NCBI RefSeq assembly: GCF_026262505.1
Contig: NC_067203.1
Location: 20,689,411-20,753,410 of the forward strand
DNA: 64,000 nt
Reading direction: 5' to 3'
Source of the DNA: Trichomonas vaginalis G3
Taxonomy: Eukaryota; Parabasalia; Trichomonadida; Trichomonadidae
A program made the translations under genes and the position numbers. The notes beneath the pieces were generated by a model, which worked only from the letters and a program-made list of their open reading frames with translations, had not been told where the DNA came from and did not search any database. Below are positions 57,332 through 64,000 of the stretch, piece by piece (positions within the stretch are counted from its first letter, which is position 1; each line of letters begins with the position of its first letter).

Positions 57332-58939
57332 TTACTGACCTGCTGCCAAAATCTGCTCGATGGAAGCTGTCGTTATACCAATCTGAGGAGCCCCAGCAGG
57401 TTTCATCGAACGAATTTTCAAAAGAGCATCTTCCGTGAAAAGTGCTATTGGTTTTGTAAACTTCTTTGCTTTCAATTCATCTGGACCGTCTCTGTCACCA
57501 GTATATTGTATTTGAACTGTACCAACAGTTGAAATACCACCCATAAAGTCTTCTGAGTCAGCAAATGGAATGCCAAGCCAAAAGTTTGAACGGTCTCCAT
57601 TTGTATATTGAGTTTTTGACCTCCTGTATGAGTCCATACTTTCACATATGGCATAATAGAACTTTGCATTTCAGGGTTAATGGTTGTTGTGAAGTTGTTG
57701 TTAAAGTTCATAGCATCTAATGTCAAGTTGTATGACCTCATATCCTCAACTGTAGAATATTCTTCTCTTGGATAGTATTTGCCATCTATGTTTATATGGT
57801 ATTTAATACCAGGGTTGTAGAAGCAAGAATAGTCATTTATAGTTCGTCTGAACAGTACAAACATAGTATCTGCATGTTTCATTGCAGTTGTTAAAGCAAT
57901 ATCTGTTCTTGCACCTGGGTTCCTGGATTTTGGTTTCCAACTTCACCTGCAAAGTCTTTGACAGATATTTGGTGTATAGGGAACATAAGTGGAACTGCAA
58001 TATATTTGGCAGCTAAAGCATTTGAAATATCTGGGTCCAACATATAGACTGCAAGTCTGCTTTCTATTCTCTTGCATTCAAACTTTTCGCATGTGAACTT
58101 AACTGGGTCCCAAGCATCTCCAGCAGCATTGAATAATAGTTTACTTCAGTGTTGAGGTTTGAGAAACCAAAGTCTAAGTCAACTTTGTTTTTGCAAAAGT
58201 CGGCGAATGACATTTTATTTGTTCCCCACTACTTCTGTAAGAGTGAATGGGTCTTGTGTTGGTGCAATGACTAAGTTATTTTTGCTTGGAGTAAGTTCGA
58301 TAGAAATTTTTCCTGCCCAGTTTGGCAAGTATCTTAAAAACCTGAAGATGAGGAAAGATGACAAAGGAACTCTAAGTTTCAATTTTACTTTGGTTACTGC
58401 TGCTGCAGTTTGTCCAGAAAGGTAACATAAACTCCTGGAACGTTAGGGTCAAGTCTTCTTATTTTCTCAATGGTTGCATACTGGTCTGTTTGTTCTCTAG
58501 CTTGTGGTTGTACTGAGTTTCTCAAAGCGAACCATTCATAGTTTGCCCATGTTACTGTTTGAACTAAGTCAGAGTTAGAATATATCTTATATCCCATGAA
58601 AACTTCTGGAGCATATTGGTATCCGACATAGAAAATTCCATTGCAACCTTTCTTGTCAGACAACTTGGCAGAAGGTTTTATTTCAATGTCTTGTTCCACG
58701 TATAAGAATGAGTTGTCAATAGAAATAATATGAAACCTGTCGCAAGCAATATCTACTGTTGTTGAAGAACCTTCTCCAAACTCACCTACGTTTCCATAAG
58801 AAACAGCAGTTGTATATTCGTAAGTTCCAGGAACTATTTCTGACCTTCTAATGGCATTGTCGCATTCGTTATACCATTCGGAAACATTTCCATTCATGGC
58901 ATCCAAAACTGTTGGCGTTATATTCTGAGCGGCGTACAT
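57332..58939 (-). pseudogene. Major capsid (double jelly-roll) locus, broken
   Basis: Starts MYAAQNITPTVLDAMNGNVS. Recognisable segments: FHIISIDNSFLYVEQDIEIK, YVGYQYAPEVFMGYKIYSNS, RYLPNWAGKISIELTPSKNN, HADTMFVLFRRTINDYSCFY and NIDGKYYPREEYSTVEDMRS. The size (about 535 codons of space) and the order of strand-rich blocks with a P-W-x-G-K element fit the hexon-like double jelly-roll capsid protein of Polintons. Whether it was one gene or two adjoining genes is not resolved. Broken in several places. Confidence 0.75.
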
Positions 58940-58972
58940 TTCATATGAGTAAAAAATATAGAATAGTTGGAT

Positions 58973-59425
58973 TTATATGTCATAATAGAACCCACTCCGA
59001 CCAAGCTTTACTTTCTTCCTGACTGAGTTTTTAACTCTTCTTTTTCCTTCATTGCCCTCTGCTTGAAGTTGTTGCATCTTTGCATTATGTTCATCTAGTA
59101 TGTTGCAAATTTCCCATGTCCTTTTTGCCTTTTGGCTCTGGTCGCCCATCTCAGGTAACCTATATCCTAGAAAGAGTTTGTCATAGTCTGTATTTGAGTC
59201 TTCGCGTATTGTTTGCATGACTCTTTCCTGAGTTTCCGGTTCAAGCTCTTCAAACAGTGCCTGTCCATATGGAATATGCTCGTTTCCAAATATATGTTTT
59301 TGTAGCCATTCTGGTTTTCTTTCCATGTTACCAACTATATCTTTTGTGAATGGGAAGGCTTCTACCCAATCTTTCAGTCTTGCGTCGTTTATTTCTGTAG
59401 TTGGTTTTATTTTGTCAAGGAACAT
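58973..59425 (-). CDS. 150-residue unknown Maverick protein
   Basis: Frame from MFLDKIKPTTEINDARLKDW, with a helical middle (LFEELEPETQERVMQTIRED, KRTWEICNILDEHNAKMQQL) and a basic end (GKRRVKNSVRKKVKLGRSGF). Its start overlaps the next gene upstream by about 11 bases, which suggests linked expression. Virion role is possible from the neighbouring capsid gene. No family recognised. Confidence 0.55.
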   Translation of the reverse strand: MFLDKIKPTTEINDARLKDWVEAFPFTKDIVGNMERKPEWLQKHIFGNEHIPYGQALFEELEPETQERVMQTIREDSNTDYDKLFLGYRLPEMGDQSQKAKRTWEICNILDEHNAKMQQLQAEGNEGKRRVKNSVRKKVKLGRSGFYYDI

Positions 59426-59960
59426 GTTTTTTCAATACTAACATTTCATTTGGTACTGTCCATTTGAGTTTTCTTAAATATTCATCCCTTCTCGGTTCAT
59501 TGTCTGCAAAGTAAGTTTTTATGACATTTTGTAAACTTTCGTTTGCAAGGTCATGTACAATAGGTTCTCTTCCTTCTATCTCCCTAACTTTCTTTCTAAA
59601 CTCTTCACCAAATATACCATCTCTATGGTTCTGTGTAGTTCTTTGAGATAAATGTTCTAGAACGTCAGGTGTTATATTTCCATCAGCCATGTTCATTTCA
59701 TACTGGTCCAAAATATCTGCATCTTTCATATCTTTCAATGGCATTAAAGCCGCGCTGAAAATACCAGCTATATCTGGTTCACCATTGACTTCCATTGCGT
59801 CTACAACTTCTTGGAATTGAGGTTGTAAGTTTATGAACCACCTATCCGGGTTAGCTTTATGACCCCATCTCATTGTAGTTCCATCGTCTGCAGAAACAAA
59901 AGTAGGTTTGTTTCCATCTTGGTTAGGTTCTGAATGAACTTTAAACAATGTTTCATTTCT
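59415..59960 (-). CDS. Unknown Maverick protein (start uncertain)
   Basis: About 175 residues: FVSADDGTTMRWGHKANPDR, WFINLQPQFQEVVDAMEVNG, LMPLKDMKDADILDQYEMNM, HRDGIFGEEFRKKVREIEGR. No clear in-frame ATG is seen at the beginning, so the start or the completeness is uncertain. Lies between the capsid-side genes and the 732-residue coiled-coil gene. Not recognised. Confidence 0.5.
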   Translation of the reverse strand, partial: RNETLFKVHSEPNQDGNKPTFVSADDGTTMRWGHKANPDRWFINLQPQFQEVVDAMEVNGEPDIAGIFSAALMPLKDMKDADILDQYEMNMADGNITPDVLEHLSQRTTQNHRDGIFGEEFRKKVREIEGREPIVHDLANESLQNVIKTYFADNEPRRDEYLRKLKWTVPNEMLVLKKHVP

Positions 59961-59977
59961 ATATGTTTTCTTGAAAT

Positions 59978-62176
59978 TTAACCTTTTATTTCACCGAGTT
60001 CATCCGAAGATTGAACGTTAAATGCTCGTAAGTAAAAAGGGTTGTTGTATTTGTGTACATTTTTTTTCAGTTCTTCCATTCTATGCTGAATATTTTCATC
60101 TGGTGTTGGAGTCTTTTGTATGTCGGCAAACATTTTTCGATATTCTTCTACTATGTCAGCCGAATTTTTTTTAGACTCTTGGAAATATTCCATATTCTCC
60201 GCATACTCTTGTTGAGGGTCAAGATTTTTCGGCTGTTCCAAATCTTCATCTAGTTCTGTGAAGTTAGTTTCCAAAGGAAGGACTTGTTCGTTTCCTTCAG
60301 GCTCTTCTAGCTTTTGTTGCTGAACTATTTCTTCCATGTCTGGTTGTATCTGAACTAGTTCTTCCTGTGGAGTTTCTTGTACCTCATCTGCTGGCATTTC
60401 ATATATTCCGAGACCGTTTTCAACAAGTTCCCTTTCTAAGTCATCCGGACTCATAAACCTTTCTTCTTTCGTTCCGTCTCTATTTTTTACGCGTTTCATG
60501 AAGAGAGTTAAATTGTCATTTAGCTCTGACATCAAATATCTCGGAGTAAATTCGTTCATGTCATTTGGATGATATGCTATTAAATCATATCCCTTAGCGA
60601 GCTTGTATTTTCCAGGTTTGAAATTATATCCCCTTTGGTGCAGAGCCATAAAGCTAAATAGGTTCGGGTCAGTATTTCCATCCTTGAACTTTCTAATAGC
60701 TTCTTTATATCTGTCACTAAAGTCAATACTATCTGGGTAACCATAGTCTTCTTTAAGCATTTTTAAGAATTCTTGGTTTCCTTGTTCTCTACTTCTTTTA
60801 TGTCCTTGCTCTGTTTGTGGTTGTTGTTGTGCTGGTTGTGGTGCAGTGTTTTGAACTGTTGGTTGTTGTGTTGGTTGTTGTGCTGGTTGTGGAGGTGGTT
60901 GTTGTGCTGGTTGTTGTGCATGCCTGTGTCTGTGTCCATGTGACGATGTAAATGTTCTAGGTAGTCCTGGTGCAGGTGCTTCTCTTGGAGGGTTTGGTGG
61001 TATATAAGTTCCACCAGCTGGCACATATGTTCCATCTGCAGCGTAATGTCCTACCTGACTTTTCGTTTTTAAGAAAGCATTTACTAGGTCTGTTTTGGTC
61101 TGTTGTAACTCTTTTTCTTGACTTTTCACAACAGTTGCTCTAACGGCGTCATAGGCACTTTGAACTGCCTGTCTCGTTGCTGCATCTGTTATTTTCGTCA
61201 TATTTTGTGCTACTTCTTTTAACTCTTTGTCGAAACCTTCAGACTTCAGTTTCTTTCCAGATGAGAAGTCGTTCACTTGTTTCACCTTACTATGAAGAGC
61301 TTCGAAAGCGTTCTTAAAGTCAGCATTTGTTAAAGCTTCATTTGAACTATCTTCATCCGCTTGTATTTTTGTCCTTATTGACCCTATGAGTTGGGCTGCT
61401 TTAGCGTTGGCTTGGGCATCTAACCAGTCATTGTTAGCTTTTATATATTCTGCACTTTTCATTGCCTTTTGCATGGCTGCGTCGTTATTTTTACTTTCTT
61501 GTGCTAAGTTTTCATACTGTACGGTTTGGTTTTGCAACTGTAAAAGTTTTTCTGCCTTTACATTTGCTTCAACTTCTTTTTTATACTCATCGCTATCCAT
61601 ATATGTCTTCAGGGCTTTTTGTTTTATCTCTTCATCTTTCAGTACTTTATATTGAGTAGTATGGTTTTTCAAATTTACAACATCTTGTTCCATTTTTGCT
61701 ACTTCTGCTGCTTTTTCTGACACTTTTTTCGCATATTCCTCTGTACTTAGTTCTTTCAGTTGTTCTTCTTTCTTCTTTTTCTCTACGTTTAACTCATTGA
61801 GTTTCTTTGTCTGTCTGTCATATTCTAGTTTCTTTTCGTTTTCGCTTATTTGTTTCTGTATGTCTATGTTTGACTTTTTGACATCTGTTATTTGATTTTT
61901 GAGTGAACTCAAATTCATTTGACTTTGAGGGTTATATGCTGTTCCGTCTGCAGCTCCACCATAGCCTGCCATTTTCGCTAAAAGTGCCGCTCTTAAACCT
62001 CCACTCTGTGCACCAACAACTCGGTTTAAAAGCATAGGATTGCTTGACATTTGTTGCAACATAGTGGGGTCATTCAGCATTTGTTGTTGCAACTGTTGTT
62101 GTGGTGTCAGTTTTACTATTGGATGTTTCAATGCTCTCTTCCTCTTACGTATATTCTTACGTAGCTTACGTGGCAT
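59978..62176 (-). CDS. 732-residue coiled-coil, Gln/Pro-rich protein
   Basis: Whole frame. A very basic N-terminus (MPRKLRKNIRKRKRALKHPI) could bind DNA or act as a nuclear signal. Gln-rich and Met/Asn-rich stretches and a Gly/Ala segment (GGLRAALLAKMAGYGGAADG) follow. Residues about 85-350 are a long coiled coil (KLNELNVEKKKKEEQLKELS and others), then a linker with PAQQPxxQP repeats (about 395-440) and a C-terminal region with GNQEFLKMLKEDYGYPDSID and several acidic stretches. It is the last gene before the right end. No family recognised; its size and form suggest a structural or core protein. Confidence 0.7.
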   Translation of the reverse strand: MPRKLRKNIRKRKRALKHPIVKLTPQQQLQQQMLNDPTMLQQMSSNPMLLNRVVGAQSGGLRAALLAKMAGYGGAADGTAYNPQSQMNLSSLKNQITDVKKSNIDIQKQISENEKKLEYDRQTKKLNELNVEKKKKEEQLKELSTEEYAKKVSEKAAEVAKMEQDVVNLKNHTTQYKVLKDEEIKQKALKTYMDSDEYKKEVEANVKAEKLLQLQNQTVQYENLAQESKNNDAAMQKAMKSAEYIKANNDWLDAQANAKAAQLIGSIRTKIQADEDSSNEALTNADFKNAFEALHSKVKQVNDFSSGKKLKSEGFDKELKEVAQNMTKITDAATRQAVQSAYDAVRATVVKSQEKELQQTKTDLVNAFLKTKSQVGHYAADGTYVPAGGTYIPPNPPREAPAPGLPRTFTSSHGHRHRHAQQPAQQPPPQPAQQPTQQPTVQNTAPQPAQQQPQTEQGHKRSREQGNQEFLKMLKEDYGYPDSIDFSDRYKEAIRKFKDGNTDPNLFSFMALHQRGYNFKPGKYKLAKGYDLIAYHPNDMNEFTPRYLMSELNDNLTLFMKRVKNRDGTKEERFMSPDDLERELVENGLGIYEMPADEVQETPQEELVQIQPDMEEIVQQQKLEEPEGNEQVLPLETNFTELDEDLEQPKNLDPQQEYAENMEYFQESKKNSADIVEEYRKMFADIQKTPTPDENIQHRMEELKKNVHKYNNPFYLRAFNVQSSDELGEIKG

Positions 62177-62214
62177 TTTAAGTGAAGTTAAAAAGCGGTT
62201 TTTGACAGATGTTT

Positions 62215-63064
62215 TATTGTGACTTCTTCGTAAAGACTTTGTTGTGACTTCTTCGTAAATGAGTGTAAATGACCCAAAAATATATTTTAGGGTAGAAGGT
62301 TAGATATAACCTCTTTTCTAACCTCTTTTCTACCCTCTTGAATTTTCATGAATTTCTTCGTAAAGACTTTGTTAAGACTTCTTCGTAAAGACTTTGTTGA
62401 GACTTCTTCGTAAAGACTTTGTCAAGACTTCATCGTAAAGACTTTGTTGAGATTTCTTCGTAAATGACCCTAGTAGTATATTTTTGGTGTAAATTTCATG
62501 AAAATTCAAGAGGGTAGAAAAAGGTTAGAAAAGAGGTTATATCTAACCTTCTACCCTAAAATATATTTTTGGTGTAAATTTCATGAAAATTCAAGAGGGT
62601 AGAAAAGAGGTTAGAAAAGAGGTTATATCTAACCTTCTACCCTAAAATATATTTTTGGTGTAAATTTCATGAAAATTCAAGAGGGTAGAAAAGAGGTTAG
62701 AAAAGAGGTTATATCTAACCTTCTACCCTAAAATATATTTTTGTCTGATTTACACTCATTTACGATGAAGAAGTCTCAACAAAACATTTACGAAGAAGAA
62801 GTCTTGACAAAACATTTACGAAGAAGAAGTCTTGACAAAACATTTACGAAGAAGAAGTCTTGACAAAACATTTACGAAGAAGTCTTGACAAAACATTTAC
62901 GAAGAAGTCTTGACAAATTCAAGAGGGTAGAAAGGAGGTTAGAAAAGAGGTTATATCTAACCTTCTACCCTAAAATATATTTTTGTCTGATTTACACTCA
63001 TTGACGATGAAGAAGTCTCAACAAAACATTTACGAAGAAGAAGTCTTGACAAAACATTTACGAA
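62215..63064. repeat. Right subterminal repeat array, Maverick copy 2
   Basis: Inverse of the left array: 20-27-bp TTTACGAAGAAGAAGTCTTG and TTCTTCGTAAAGACTTTGTT units alternate with five hairpin units (GGGTAGAAAAGAGGTTAG, GTTATATCTAACC, TTCTACCC). It is about 850 bp long against about 780 bp at the left. No gene. Confidence 0.9.
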
Positions 63065-63225
63065 GAAGAAGTCTTGACAAAACATGAAAACATATATAAT
63101 TTGTGAAAAGTGAAACATTATATAATGTTTTCGACCAAGAAGACTAACAATTTTCCGAATAAAAACTTCATTTATACTAAACATCTTCAGGGCTAGAAGG
63201 CACGAAGTGCCTGGAAGCCCCACTA

Positions 63226-63256
<31 letters not shown>
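63065..63256. repeat. Right terminal inverted repeat and T run, Maverick copy 2
   Basis: 63065-63227 is identical to the inverse of 39671-39833. It is followed by 29 T residues (63228-63256) that mirror the 32 A residues at the left junction. Confidence 0.95.
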
Positions 63257-63261
<5 letters not shown>

Positions 63262-63472
63262 ATTTGTATTGATCAGGAAATGTAATTTTTATTTAGATAT
63301 TTGCTGATAATCGATACAAAAGAATAATTCTTTTTCAAAAATTTTGTAAAAAAAAGTTAACTTTAAATTTACGACATAGATGTAAACCGACCCAAATTTT
63401 GTTTAGCTCTCAATATTGAACGAGATATCTGAATTCTGTAGAAAAAAAAAACGTTAGTCTTAATTTTTGTGA
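63257..63472. other. Host spacer between Maverick copy 2 and the BspA-like gene
   Basis: AT-rich, 216 bp. No clear TCAYW initiator close to the downstream ATG. The Maverick end is near enough to have altered this promoter. Confidence 0.5.
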
Positions 63473-64000
63473 ATGCTAAGAAATGCACTGGCATTCAGCC
63501 ATGTCCTCTCCAAGGATATTATTTATAACACTGGTCCTCAAGTATCCGGACAAAAATTGATTTTTGAATCATTGGAAGACATAAATAACCCCGATGTCGG
63601 CAAAATAAAAATGGAAAATGGTATTACAACTATAGTTTATAAAATCCCTACTGCCAATTATTTGCGGGAATTGTGGAGTATTCTAAAATATGTTTCCAAC
63701 TTGGAAATTGAACAAATTAATGTTACTTCGCTTAATTTATTATCTCACCAATTTTATACTCTTAAATCTATTACAATACCTGATACAATTACATCAATTG
63801 AAGATTTCTGTTTTCAAAATTACCGAATAACAAGCATTGATCTGAAAAATGTTCGATCAATTGGTAATTTTGCCTTTGCGAACTGTAGTTATCTAGAAAC
63901 AATCATGGCACCTTCTTTGACTTATATTTCTCACAGATTTGCTTATAATTGTTATTCATTGCACACATTGAAAACAGGCACTTTAACGCGTATCGGAGGT
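63473..64000 (+). CDS. BspA-like leucine-rich-repeat protein (5' part only)
   Basis: Open from ATG at 63473 to the window edge (176 codons). It starts MLRNALAFSHVLSKDIIYNT; after about residue 105 it shows TpLRR/BspA units: FYTLKSITIPDTITSIEDFC, FQNYRITSIDLKNVRSIGNF, AFANCSYLETIMAPSLTYIS, FAYNCYSLHTLKTGTLTRIG. These units (about 23 residues, LxxIxIPxxVxxIxxxAFxxC type) define a very large T. vaginalis family, some members of which are surface proteins implicated in adhesion. No signal peptide is evident at this start. The rest of the gene, and any transmembrane anchor, lies outside the window. Confidence 0.88.
   Translation, partial: MLRNALAFSHVLSKDIIYNTGPQVSGQKLIFESLEDINNPDVGKIKMENGITTIVYKIPTANYLRELWSILKYVSNLEIEQINVTSLNLLSHQFYTLKSITIPDTITSIEDFCFQNYRITSIDLKNVRSIGNFAFANCSYLETIMAPSLTYISHRFAYNCYSLHTLKTGTLTRIGG

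Larger units (their letters stand above)
39671..63227 (+). mobile_element. Maverick/Polinton copy 2, complete end to end (23.6 kb)
   Basis: Both ends begin with GGTAGTGGGGCTTCCAGG (the right one inverted) and are identical over 163 bp. Inside are a D12 methyltransferase, fibre, integrase, packaging ATPase, minor and major capsid loci and many accessory genes. No DNA polymerase or SF3 helicase is seen. Identical ends point to a recent insertion, but about a dozen breaks, including in capsid and integrase loci, make this copy a fossil. It lies between NOT1 and a BspA-like gene. Confidence 0.95.

Noticed and set aside
40629-63227. Adenovirus-type cysteine protease expected in Polintons
   Set aside because: No gene in either copy showed a recognisable His/Asp/Cys protease pattern; one of the unknown genes could still be it, so absence is not claimed.

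Overview
The window looks like a piece of the Trichomonas vaginalis genome. Its genes have no visible introns and sit in AT-rich DNA. Several start just downstream of a TCAYW initiator. It carries Maverick (Polinton) elements with long inverted ends, a Tvmar1 mariner copy, and host families expanded in this parasite (BTB, ankyrin and BspA-like proteins). This assignment is from memory of those families, not from a search.

Layout. (1) 1-17839 is the right part of Maverick copy 1; its other end lies outside the window. Read from its terminal repeat inward it carries a D12 adenine methyltransferase, small virion-like genes, a fibre gene interrupted by Tvmar1, the integrase, a decayed protein-primed polB, KilA-N-type genes, the packaging ATPase, an SF3 helicase relic and a minor capsid relic. 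It has roughly twenty breaks. (2) 17840-39638 is host DNA: a Gln/Glu-rich protein, a BTB protein, a LysM-TLDc protein, a membrane protein with a Cys-rich tail, then a gene-poor tract from 25.2 to 36.3 kb. That tract holds TTAA-flanked elements, an ankyrin-repeat gene and a 2.1-kb hairpin-rich satellite. It is followed by a NOT1 (CCR4-NOT scaffold) gene. (3) 39671-63227 is Maverick copy 2, complete from end to end, in the opposite orientation, with identical 163-bp ends. It has about a dozen breaks, so it is young but already a fossil. (4) 63473-64000 is the start of a BspA-like leucine-rich-repeat gene that runs off the window.

The two Mavericks share one gene order and differ mainly in accessory slots. 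Copy 2 has HNH endonuclease genes where copy 1 has polB and the SF3 helicase, and it has a larger set of KilA-N / GIY-YIG / DUF3627 genes, each surrounded by copies of the element's own subterminal hairpin repeats. The virion part (capsid proteins, ATPase, fibre, amphipathic small proteins) and the replication and integration part (polB, helicase, integrase) follow the usual Polinton plan. I did not recognise the adenovirus-type protease.

The most unusual structure outside the Mavericks is the 122-bp satellite at 31140-33225. Its unit is a string of three hairpins, and the loop of the first hairpin occurs in both orientations among 17 copies.
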